A stretch of 5,485 nucleotides of DNA from an uncultured Oscillibacter sp. (lineage in GTDB: Bacteria; Bacillota; Clostridia; Oscillospirales; Oscillospiraceae), in NCBI GenBank assembly GCA_902476875.1, contig CABSFC010000137.1, positions 1 to 5,485 on the forward strand, given 5' to 3'. Under the pieces are notes generated by a model. That model had not been told where the DNA came from, made no database searches, and saw only the letters and a list, made by a program, of their open reading frames with translations. A program made the position numbers and the translations under genes. Of this stretch, positions 1-4,927 are shown piece by piece (position 1 is the first letter of the stretch; every line of letters starts with the position of its first letter).

Positions 1-458
1 CACTTCTCCGCGTCGATGGCCAGCACCAGCATCAGCGCCCGCAGGGCGTTGCGGGGGTCCGGCACGTCGATGACGTAGGTATCCGTCCAGTTGAACAGCT
101 CCTTGGTGATGGTTGCCACCAGAGCGCCGCAGGGCTCCGTCACGGTGTAGTCCCACTCCAGGAAGCTCCCCTGGACCTGCCAGCCGTTGCAGTCGATGTC
201 AAACCGGGGCGTGAAGAAGGTGAAGGCCTTCTGGATGCAGCCGATGTACGCCCCGTTCTCATACAGCTCGAACTTGGGCAAAAAGGTCAGCACCCGCTCC
301 CGCACCGTGCCGATGTGGTTCCCGCGGGCGTCCAGGATATGCAGGCAGTGGCCCCAGGAGAGCTTTCCCTCCACGGTGTAGACGGTGTTGCCGTCCTCGT
401 CGTAGATATCGTAGCTGTCGAACCAGGAGAAAAAACGCTGCTTGAAATAGAGCTTCAT
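1..458 (-). CDS. LURP-one-related (LOR/YxjI-type) family protein, 3' end missing
   Basis: The frame opens at the ATG at 458-456 and is still open at the window edge, giving 152 codons. The protein starts MKLYFKQRFFSWFDSYDIYD and then alternates short beta-strand-like stretches with turns (DEDGN, DARGN, YENGA). This layout and the opening resemble the LOR/YxjI family, whose fold is the tubby/phospholipid-scramblase-like beta barrel around a hydrophobic helix. The hydrophobic stretch near 139-148 (LRALMLVLAI) would be that C-terminal helix. Family members are about 160-170 residues, so only a short C-terminus should be missing. There is no signal peptide, so it is probably cytosolic or membrane-associated. 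Its ATG overlaps the TGA of the upstream membrane-protein gene (ATGA), and GGAGG lies 10 nt upstream inside that gene, so translational coupling is likely. The family assignment is recognition by eye and the biochemical function is unknown. Confidence 0.82.
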   Translation of the reverse strand, partial: MKLYFKQRFFSWFDSYDIYDEDGNTVYTVEGKLSWGHCLHILDARGNHIGTVRERVLTFLPKFELYENGAYIGCIQKAFTFFTPRFDIDCNGWQVQGSFLEWDYTVTEPCGALVATITKELFNWTDTYVIDVPDPRNALRALMLVLAIDAEK

Positions 459-1327
459 TCCGGTAATGCCTCCGTTTCCGTGGGAATGTGGTTCCGGAAC
501 AGCCTGGCCGTCCGGTACAGGTACATCAGTTTCAAAACGCTGACCACGATGATGCCGACGGCGTCCGCCAGCAGGGCCAGGAGCCCCAGCACCCCCGCGA
601 CGAGGGCCAGCAGGATGCAGCCGAACAGGCCCAGCAGCAGCCCGATCTCCCACTTCCACAGCGTCCGCCAGTTCTCCGCCAGGCCGTCGTCGGCGCCGTC
701 CAGCATCGCGGCGTGGGCGTTGTACTCCCGGTAGGTTCCGTACAGCTTCACACCCAGAACAGGCAGGAGGAGCATCAGCACAAGGCCGTCTCCAACAACG
801 CCTCTCAGCGCTTCCGCCAGCGCGCCCACCAGGGCCGACCCCCCGCAGCAGACCGCCGCAGCGCGGTATCCGTCCTCCAACTGCCGCAGCTGCCACAGGA
901 TGACGCTGTACGCCAGCGCGCACAGGAGATCCACAAGTTCCCCCGGCACCCGCAGCCCCGGCAGCGCCGACAGCACGGTATCATTGGTCATGATGCCGCC
1001 CAGCAGGCTGGGCACCACCAGCCAGAACAGGGGCCACAGCCACCTGCCCAGCACCTGGGCCCGCTGGTCCAGCTCCCGCCGTCGCCGGGCCTCCGCTTCG
1101 GCGCGGCGCAGCCGCTCCTCCGGCTTTCTTTCCAGCCCCGCCCGCCGGGTGCAGCCCGGCAGACGGGCGCAGGTGGCGCAGGCCGCGTGGTCTTTCTCCC
1201 GGCAGCAGGCCGCCACATCGCAGCCGCCGCCAAAGGCCCGCCCCGGCCCCACCTGACAGCCGGGGCACTGTAACCGCTCCCGCCAGGCGCAAATCTCACA
1301 TTGTTTTCCGCAATAGCCCTCCGCCAT
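455..1327 (-). CDS. DUF3795-like cysteine-rich polytopic membrane protein
   Basis: This 290-residue protein has eleven cysteines in its first 59 residues (6, 10, 13, 21, 24, 36, 41, 42, 50, 53, 59). They form C-x3-C-x2-C, CPGC, CC and C-x2-C-x5-C groups, similar to the DUF3795-type putative metal-binding domain. Residues 60-92 form a very charged Arg/Glu helix, possibly a coiled coil. About five or six hydrophobic segments follow, roughly at 96-113, 130-147, 157-176, 181-198, 227-249 and 250-271, and the C-terminal tail is acidic. I chose the ATG at 1327-1325 because AAAGGAG lies 6 nt upstream and the Cys motif starts directly after it. An in-frame extension to 1468 lacks family-like sequence. 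The likely topology is a cytosolic metal-binding head on a membrane anchor or channel-like bundle. The gene is coupled to the downstream LOR gene by a 4-base overlap. The function is not known. Confidence 0.85.
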   Translation of the reverse strand: MAEGYCGKQCEICAWRERLQCPGCQVGPGRAFGGGCDVAACCREKDHAACATCARLPGCTRRAGLERKPEERLRRAEAEARRRRELDQRAQVLGRWLWPLFWLVVPSLLGGIMTNDTVLSALPGLRVPGELVDLLCALAYSVILWQLRQLEDGYRAAAVCCGGSALVGALAEALRGVVGDGLVLMLLLPVLGVKLYGTYREYNAHAAMLDGADDGLAENWRTLWKWEIGLLLGLFGCILLALVAGVLGLLALLADAVGIIVVSVLKLMYLYRTARLFRNHIPTETEALPE

Positions 1328-1343
1328 ATGGTTCTCCTTTCTC

Positions 1344-1412
1344 TCACACCCGCCGGACCATCTCATCCCGCTCTGTTCGCAGCTCCTCCAGCTCCTGTTG
1401 GTGATCCCGCAC
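1344..1412 (-). CDS. possible 22-residue leader ORF
   Basis: A GTG at 1412-1410 is preceded by AGGAGG with a 5-nt spacer, which is a better ribosome site than most genes here have. The frame reads (M)RDHQQELEELRTERDEMV and then RRV, ending at a TGA at 1346-1344. That stop is 16 nt before the ATG of the membrane-protein gene. The product would be one charged amphipathic helix with no cysteine. It could be a small protein, a leader that tunes translation of the next gene, or the decayed end of an older gene. An overlapping in-frame ATG at 1435-1433 reads into the membrane-protein frame and is the competing explanation for the AGGAGG, though that ATG lies upstream of it. The evidence is limited to the Shine-Dalgarno, the spacing and plausible residue composition. 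Confidence 0.3.
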   Translation of the reverse strand: MRDHQQELEELRTERDEMVRRV

Positions 1413-1433
1413 AGGCTCCTCCTTTTTTCTTTC

Positions 1434-1468
1434 ATGATAACATAAGGCGGCCCGTCCAAGTGTAACAA
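1434..1468 (-). promoter_or_regulatory. candidate promoter for the membrane protein/LOR unit
   Basis: Reading the minus strand, TTGTTA (1468-1463) stands 18 nt before TATGTT (1444-1439). An alternative extended -10, TGTTATCAT, covers 1442-1434. It lies directly downstream of the aminopeptidase terminator, where a new promoter is expected. Each box matches the sigma-70/SigA consensus only partly, so the exact start site is uncertain. The 5' leader would be about 100 nt and would contain the possible 22-codon ORF. Confidence 0.4.
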
Positions 1469-1477
1469 ATCAATGAC

Positions 1478-1508
1478 AAAAGGGCCTGCCGCAAAATGCG
1501 GCAGGCCC
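1478..1508 (-). terminator. intrinsic terminator of the M18 aminopeptidase gene
   Basis: A perfect 12-bp inverted repeat (GGGCCTGCCGCA at 1482-1493 and its complement at 1497-1508) encloses a 3-nt loop. On the minus strand it is followed by TTTTGTCATT, starting at 1481. The stem begins 5 nt after the aminopeptidase stop codon. The T run is short (four) but the stem is very GC-rich. The plus-strand side (GATTTTCAAATTT) is also somewhat T-rich, but no plus-strand gene ends here. Confidence 0.88.
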
Positions 1509-1513
1509 GATTT

Positions 1514-2815
1514 TCAAATTTCAAACCCCTCCGGCAGCGCCCGGAAGCTCCGGCCATAGTAGGCCGTCATGGCCCGGACCAGATGCGCCGTGTCCCCGGC
1601 CCCCGCCGCCTCGCAGGCGCTGTGCATCGCCAGCTGGGGCAGACCGATGTCCACGCTGTACACGGACAGGTGGGCGGTGCTGATGTTGCCCAGCGTCGAC
1701 CCGCCGGGCAGGTCCGCCCGGTTGCTGTAGCGCTGCACCGGCACGCCGGCCGCCGCACAGACCTGGCGGAACACGGCGGCGGACACCGCGTCGGTGGTGT
1801 AGCGCTGGTTGGCGTTGTACTTGATGACCACGCCGCCGTTCAGCACCGGGGCCTCCCCGGCGTCGGCGTACTCCGGGTGGGCGGGATGGACGGCGTGGGC
1901 GTTGTCCGCCGACACCAGAAAGCTGTTCCCAAGCGCGGCGCGGTACGCCTCCCCGTCCAGCCCCAGCGCCCCGGCGATCCGCTCCAGCACATCCGTCAGG
2001 AAGGTGGAGTCCGCCCCCTGCATGGTCCCGCTGCCCACCTCCTCGTTGTTGAACACGCACAGCACCGGCACGCTGGCGCTGTCCTCCGCCGCCAGGAAGC
2101 CCCGGAGACAGCCGAACACGCACTGCAGGTCATCCAGCCGGGGCGAGACCACAAACTCCTCGTTCGCCCCCGTCAGCGTCCCCCGCATCCTGGGGTACAA
2201 AAACAGCTCCGTGGACAGCAGGTCCTCCTCCACCGCCCCCGCCGTCTCCGCCACGAGCCGCCGGAAAGCCCCCGGCTCTCCCATGCCCAGCAGCGGCAGC
2301 AGGTCCACGTTGGCCTTTAGTTCCGTGCCCTTGTTGACCTGCCGGTCCATGTGGATGGCCACGCTGGGGATCACCAGCAGGTCCCGGTCCACGTTCACCA
2401 GCCGGGGGACGATGCGCCCCCCTTCCCGGACCATGACCCGGCCCGCCACGGACAGCGGCCGGTCCAGCCAGGAGCGCATGACCATGCCGCCGTAGGGCTC
2501 CACACTGAGCCGCAGGCAGCCCCCGGCGGAGGCCGTCTCCGCCGTCTCCCGCACCTTGAACGCGGGGGAATCGCTGTGTCCGGCGGCGATCATGAAGCCC
2601 GCGAAGTCCCGGCGGGGGACCCGGAAAGCGATGAGGGAGGAGTCCCCCCGCGCCGTGAAATACCGCCCGCCCTCCGCCAGCTGCCAGGGCCGGACCTCCC
2701 ACAGCTGTTCATAGCCCGCCTCCAGCAGCTCCCGCCGGATGTTCTCCACCGCGTGATAACAGCTGGGACTGGCGTCCAGAAACGCCAGCAGCCGTCGGGT
2801 GATGTCCTGTTCCAT
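1514..2815 (-). CDS. apeB: M18-family metallo-aminopeptidase (aspartyl aminopeptidase-like)
   Basis: This complete 433-residue protein is in the usual 420-470 range of the family. M18 enzymes are cytosolic di-zinc exopeptidases that remove N-terminal residues, often acidic ones, from peptides, and they form dodecameric tetrahedral particles. The metal and catalytic motifs are all visible: GHSDSP (His80), RLDDL (Asp228), NNEEVGS (Glu258 and Glu259), SADNAHAVHP (Asp304) and AMHSACE (His398). The PSCYHAV opening and the LPGGSTLGNIS segment (369-379) are also typical. The ATG at 2815-2813 has GGGAGGG 6 nt upstream and follows a good promoter by about 29 nt. It is transcribed alone, with a terminator 5 nt after its stop, and diverges from the exonuclease operon. 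There is no signal peptide. Substrate preference cannot be read from the sequence. The symbol follows common bacterial usage for this family. Confidence 0.95.
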   Translation of the reverse strand: MEQDITRRLLAFLDASPSCYHAVENIRRELLEAGYEQLWEVRPWQLAEGGRYFTARGDSSLIAFRVPRRDFAGFMIAAGHSDSPAFKVRETAETASAGGCLRLSVEPYGGMVMRSWLDRPLSVAGRVMVREGGRIVPRLVNVDRDLLVIPSVAIHMDRQVNKGTELKANVDLLPLLGMGEPGAFRRLVAETAGAVEEDLLSTELFLYPRMRGTLTGANEEFVVSPRLDDLQCVFGCLRGFLAAEDSASVPVLCVFNNEEVGSGTMQGADSTFLTDVLERIAGALGLDGEAYRAALGNSFLVSADNAHAVHPAHPEYADAGEAPVLNGGVVIKYNANQRYTTDAVSAAVFRQVCAAAGVPVQRYSNRADLPGGSTLGNISTAHLSVYSVDIGLPQLAMHSACEAAGAGDTAHLVRAMTAYYGRSFRALPEGFEI

Positions 2816-2821
2816 ACCGTG

Positions 2822-2828
2822 CCCTCCC
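2822..2828 (-). promoter_or_regulatory. ribosome binding site of the M18 aminopeptidase
   Basis: GGGAGGG on the minus strand is followed by six bases and then the ATG at 2815-2813. It fixes the chosen start and contrasts with the weak site of the divergent exonuclease gene. Confidence 0.75.
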
Positions 2829-2850
2829 TTTAAAATCTGTCATGGTCCCT

Positions 2851-2878
2851 ATTATACCACATTGCAACCGTCCTGCAA
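2851..2878 (-). promoter_or_regulatory. promoter of the M18 aminopeptidase gene
   Basis: On the minus strand, TTGCAG (2878-2873) is followed by 16 nt and a consensus TATAAT (2856-2851). TG one base before it makes an extended -10 (TGGTATAAT). The start site would be near 2844, giving a 5' leader of about 29 nt. It is the strongest promoter by sequence in the window, and it overlaps the opposite-facing promoter at 2862-2890. Confidence 0.78.
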
Positions 2879-2890
2879 CCGTGTTAAAAT
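2862..2890 (+). promoter_or_regulatory. promoter of the exonuclease/HAD phosphatase operon
   Basis: TTGCAA (2862-2867), a 17-nt spacer and TAAAAT (2885-2890) make a SigA-type promoter. TG at 2882-2883 adds an extended -10. The expected start near 2897 leaves about 25 nt before the ATG at 2922. It shares 17 bp with the aminopeptidase promoter on the other strand, so polymerase cannot sit on both at once. Confidence 0.72.
2863..2882. repeat. 9-bp direct repeat in the divergent promoter region
   Basis: TGCAACCGT occurs at 2863-2871 and again at 2874-2882, an 11-bp period (about one helical turn). The first copy covers most of the plus-strand -35 box. The second contains most of the minus-strand -35 box (CTGCAA on the plus strand). 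It could be a tandem operator for a regulator, or simply two similar -35 boxes. Confidence 0.6.
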
Positions 2891-2921
2891 AGACCCATCA
2901 ACCAGAAAGAGACTGACACAG

Positions 2922-3872
2922 ATGATCGTAATGGATTTGGAATGGAACAGCGGCTACGGCAAGGCGCCGCTGAATGAGATCCTGCAGATCGGCGCCGTGC
3001 GGATCGACGCCCCCGGCGGCAGGATCACGGACACTTTCTGCGCCTTTGTCTACCCCCGCGTCCACAAAAAGCTGAACCGCACCGCCAAGACCCTGCCGGA
3101 GCTGCAAAGCTGCCTGGAGGCGGAGCTGGACTTCCCCGCCGCCCTGGACCGGTTCGTGGACTGGTGCGGCGGAGACACCTCCTTTGCCGACTGGGGCGGC
3201 GACGACTTCGCCATTTTGCGGCAGAACTGCGCCCACTGGCGACTGCCCGCCCCCAAGGCCACGCGCCACACCGACTTCCAGGCCGCTTTCTCCCTGCTGG
3301 TGGGCACCAATCAGAACGTGGGCCTTGCCCAGGCGGTGGAGTACTGCGGCATCCCGGACAGCTTCACCTTCCACAACGCCCTGAATGACGCCATGTACAC
3401 CGCCCTGATCAGCGCCTGGACCGGCCCGGACATCCTGGCGCTGCTGGAGCTGTCCAAGGAGTCCCGGCGGCTGTCGGAGACGCCGCCCTTCCCGCCCCAG
3501 CCGCCCCAGCCGCCCCGGCAGGCGGGGCCGTATCCCTCCCCCCAGGCCGCCCTGAACAGCCGGGGCTGCCGCCGCCAGATCTGTCCCGTGTGCGGCGGGG
3601 CCGTCTGGGTCCGCCGCTGGTACCCCGCCGGGGATGGGCGCTATTACGCCGACTTCCGCTGCCGGGAGCACGGCGCTTTCCCCTGCCGCCTGGACCTCTC
3701 CCCCGCCGGGAGCGGCCAGTGGCGGGCCGGGACCGCCGTCCCGGCGGTGACGCCGGAGCTGCTGGCGGACTTTGACCGCGCCCTGCTGGCCGGGTCCGTC
3801 CCCTGCAAGGGCGGCAAGCGCCGGAAGGGCCGCCGCTGGCGGCCCCGCCGGAGCCAGACCCCAAAACGCTGA
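2922..3872 (+). CDS. DEDDh 3'-5' exonuclease (DnaQ/RNase T fold) with a C-terminal Cys finger and basic tail
   Basis: This 316-residue protein has an exonuclease domain at about 1-175. The acidic ligands are visible in order: MDLEW (Asp5, Glu7; ExoI), DWGGDD (Asp95 in the W-G-x-x-D pattern; ExoII) and HNALNDA (His151, Asp156; ExoIII, h subtype). The domain resembles KapD/ERI-1-like single-domain nucleases, so RNA or DNA 3' trimming is likely but the substrate is unknown. It is followed by a Pro/Gln hinge (188-205), a putative zinc finger with Cys221, Cys224, Cys247 and Cys255 (His250 also nearby), and an Arg/Lys tail (298-316) that could bind nucleic acid. The ATG at 2922 fits the family start and lies about 25 nt after the promoter. 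Its Shine-Dalgarno (AAAGAG) is weak. A second ATG at 2931 would lose three residues. The HAD gene follows after 11 nt. Confidence 0.9.
   Translation: MIVMDLEWNSGYGKAPLNEILQIGAVRIDAPGGRITDTFCAFVYPRVHKKLNRTAKTLPELQSCLEAELDFPAALDRFVDWCGGDTSFADWGGDDFAILRQNCAHWRLPAPKATRHTDFQAAFSLLVGTNQNVGLAQAVEYCGIPDSFTFHNALNDAMYTALISAWTGPDILALLELSKESRRLSETPPFPPQPPQPPRQAGPYPSPQAALNSRGCRRQICPVCGGAVWVRRWYPAGDGRYYADFRCREHGAFPCRLDLSPAGSGQWRAGTAVPAVTPELLADFDRALLAGSVPCKGGKRRKGRRWRPRRSQTPKR
3492..3517 (+). repeat. 9-bp in-frame tandem repeat in the proline hinge
   Basis: CCGCCCCAG is present at 3492-3500 and 3501-3509, with an imperfect third copy at 3510-3517. It lies exactly in frame and encodes PPQ-PPQ-PPR (exonuclease residues 191-199). 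A unit of three codons means that loss or gain by slippage would change hinge length without a frameshift. Confidence 0.8.
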
Positions 3873-3883
3873 GGGAGGCGCCT

Positions 3884-4711
3884 ATGGATATCCAATGCAT
3901 CGCCCTGGACCTGGACCGCACCACGCTGAACGCCGAGGGCCGCCTGTCCCCCGGCAACCGCCACGCGCTGGAGCGCGCCATCGCCAGGGGCGTCCACATC
4001 GTCATCGCCAGCGGGCGGGCTTTCGGCTCCCTGCCGGAGGACGTGGTGTCCGTCCCCGGCATCGAGTACGCCGTCACCTCCAACGGCGCCGCCGTCTACC
4101 ACATTCCCACCGGCAGGCGCCTCCACGGCTATGTGCTGGAGCCCCGGGACGTGCTGGACATTCTCCGCCTGACCGCCCGCGAGCCGGTGGTCTACGAGAC
4201 CTTTGTGGAGGGCGAAGCCTACGCCGACGCCGCCTACGTGGCGGACCCGGTGGGCCACGGGGCCACCCCCCAGGCCATCCCCTACATCCGGCGCACCCGC
4301 CATCCCGAGCCGGACATTCTGTCCTTCATCCGCGCCCATATCCGGGAGCTGGACAGCCTGGACCTGGTGGTGGGGGACCCGGACGCCAAGGGCCGCATCC
4401 AGACGGCGCTGCGCCGGGCCGTCCCCGGCGTCTATATCACCTCCTCCGTCCAGCAGCTCATTGAAATCTCTCACAAGGACGCGGGCAAGCACTCCGGCGT
4501 CCGCTATGTGACGGAGCTGCTGGGCCTCTCCCCGGCCCAGACCGCCGCTTTCGGCGACGCGGACAACGACGTGGACATGCTGCGCTATGTGGGCTGCGGC
4601 ATCGCCGTGGCAAACGCCAGCCCCGCGTGTCTCGCCGCCGCGGATCATGTGACGGCCTCCCACGACCACGACGGCGTGGCCCGGGGCATCCACGACATCC
4701 TGCGAATCTGA
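3884..4711 (+). CDS. Cof-type HAD-superfamily (IIB) phosphatase
   Basis: This complete 275-residue protein matches the usual 260-290 of the Cof group. These cytosolic Mg-dependent enzymes hydrolyse small phosphorylated metabolites such as sugar phosphates, PLP or FMN. Motif I is DLDRTTL (nucleophile Asp9, acid/base Asp11), motif II is IASGR (Ser43), motif III is probably Lys202 in HKDAGKHSG, and motif IV is GDADND (Asp225, Asn228, Asp229). The C2-type cap lies between about residues 85 and 190. Arg12 takes the place of the usual Gly in DxDGT, a tolerated variation. GGGAGG ends 5 nt before the ATG, and the whole gap from the exonuclease stop is 11 nt, so the two genes are co-transcribed. A terminator follows 7 nt after the stop. 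The substrate cannot be predicted, and a functional link to the exonuclease is not evident. Confidence 0.93.
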   Translation: MDIQCIALDLDRTTLNAEGRLSPGNRHALERAIARGVHIVIASGRAFGSLPEDVVSVPGIEYAVTSNGAAVYHIPTGRRLHGYVLEPRDVLDILRLTAREPVVYETFVEGEAYADAAYVADPVGHGATPQAIPYIRRTRHPEPDILSFIRAHIRELDSLDLVVGDPDAKGRIQTALRRAVPGVYITSSVQQLIEISHKDAGKHSGVRYVTELLGLSPAQTAAFGDADNDVDMLRYVGCGIAVANASPACLAAADHVTASHDHDGVARGIHDILRI

Positions 4712-4718
4712 TGCGCAG

Positions 4719-4745
4719 AGCAGCGGCCTTGCCGCTGCTTTTTTT
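4719..4745 (+). terminator. intrinsic terminator of the exonuclease/HAD operon
   Basis: A 9-bp stem (AGCAGCGGC at 4719-4727 with GCCGCTGCT at 4731-4739) encloses a CTT loop and runs into seven consecutive T (4739-4745). It is a textbook Rho-independent terminator, 7 nt after the HAD stop codon. Confidence 0.93.
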
Positions 4746-4764
4746 CTCTCCGGCAAAGTTTCCA

Positions 4765-4783
4765 AAAAGCGGCATCCGCTTTT
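4765..4783. terminator. second small hairpin, possible tandem or bidirectional terminator
   Basis: AAAAGCGG (4765-4772), CAT and CCGCTTTT (4776-4783) form a perfect 8-bp inverted repeat. With A runs on one side and T runs on the other, it looks the same on both strands. It lies 19 nt after the main terminator. Only four G:C pairs support it, so it would be a weak backup terminator, or else a protein-binding palindrome upstream of the dehydrogenase promoter. Confidence 0.45.
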
Positions 4784-4799
4784 GTGACACCATCCAAAA
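4782..4799 (+). promoter_or_regulatory. weak Rex-like motif upstream of the dehydrogenase promoter
   Basis: TTGTGAC-ACCA-TCCAAAA compares with the Rex consensus TTGTGAA-N4-TTCACAA at 6 of 7 positions in the left half and 5 of 7 in the right. Rex represses fermentation genes, often including butyryl-CoA dehydrogenase, in Clostridia when NADH is low. The motif is about 26 nt upstream of the predicted -35. In an AT-rich gap a match of this quality can arise by chance. Confidence 0.22.
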
Positions 4800-4824
4800 A
4801 CATTTGTCTGTTGCAAAAATCACT

Positions 4825-4852
4825 TTGTTCATCCCGACAAATTTTATATACT
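4825..4852 (+). promoter_or_regulatory. promoter of the acyl-CoA dehydrogenase gene
   Basis: TTGTTC (4825-4830), a 16-nt spacer and TATACT (4847-4852) fit a SigA promoter in the AT-rich gap after the terminators. The start site would be near 4859, leaving a 5' leader of about 69 nt. TTTGT (4824-4828) and ACAAA (4837-4841) form an inverted repeat with an 8-nt gap over the -35 and spacer, a possible operator. Confidence 0.62.
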
Positions 4853-4872
4853 GTTACCAACAAAGCAAATCA

Positions 4873-4901
4873 CCAGGTGCGGATCACTGGACGATCTGTC
4901 C
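4873..4901 (+). other. possible alternative hairpins in the dehydrogenase 5' leader
   Basis: CCAGGTG (4873-4879) can pair with CACTGG (4885-4890) around a CGGAT loop, leaving one bulged G. GGAC (4889-4892) can instead pair with GTCC (4898-4901). The two stems share G4889 and G4890, so they exclude each other. They lie just upstream of the ribosome site. The stems are short, and I recognise no known riboswitch or leader class. Confidence 0.22.
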
Positions 4902-4913
4902 AAACGCGGAAAA

Positions 4914-4919
4914 AGGAGG
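4914..4919 (+). promoter_or_regulatory. ribosome binding site of the acyl-CoA dehydrogenase
   Basis: AGGAGG is a perfect anti-16S match. It has an 8-nt spacer to the ATG at 4928, which fixes the start and suggests high expression. Confidence 0.88.
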
Positions 4920-4927
4920 AAAGCAGC

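Noticed and set aside
488..1273. A 261-codon plus-strand frame opposite the Cys-rich membrane protein.
   Set aside because: Its low-complexity Gln/Pro/Arg/His composition is the expected complement of Leu/Ala/Gly-rich membrane segments, and there is no ribosome site.
1328..1468. Starting the membrane protein upstream at 1468 or 1435 (47 or 36 extra residues).
   Set aside because: The ATG at 1327 has AAAGGAG at proper spacing and leads directly into the Cys motif. The extra residues overlap the candidate promoter and do not look family-like.
1496..2320. A 274-codon plus-strand frame opposite the M18 aminopeptidase.
   Set aside because: It is an antisense shadow rich in His, Arg, Gln and Pro, with no ribosome site, lying over an enzyme with every metal ligand present.
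2799..2921. An upstream extension of the exonuclease to 2799.
   Set aside because: It would overlap the start of the divergent aminopeptidase and run through both promoters. The family starts at the MIVMDLEW segment.
3912..3926. The DLDRTT motif in the HAD protein as a sign of inactivation (Arg in place of Gly).
   Set aside because: Both catalytic aspartates and the following Thr are kept, and this position is variable in Cof-type proteins, so activity is expected.
3644..4816. A 390-codon open frame on the minus strand opposite the exonuclease and HAD genes.
   Set aside because: It mirrors two well-supported genes with conserved catalytic motifs. High-GC codon use removes stops from the antisense frame, and its protein (rich in Gly, Val, His, Arg) matches no family I know.
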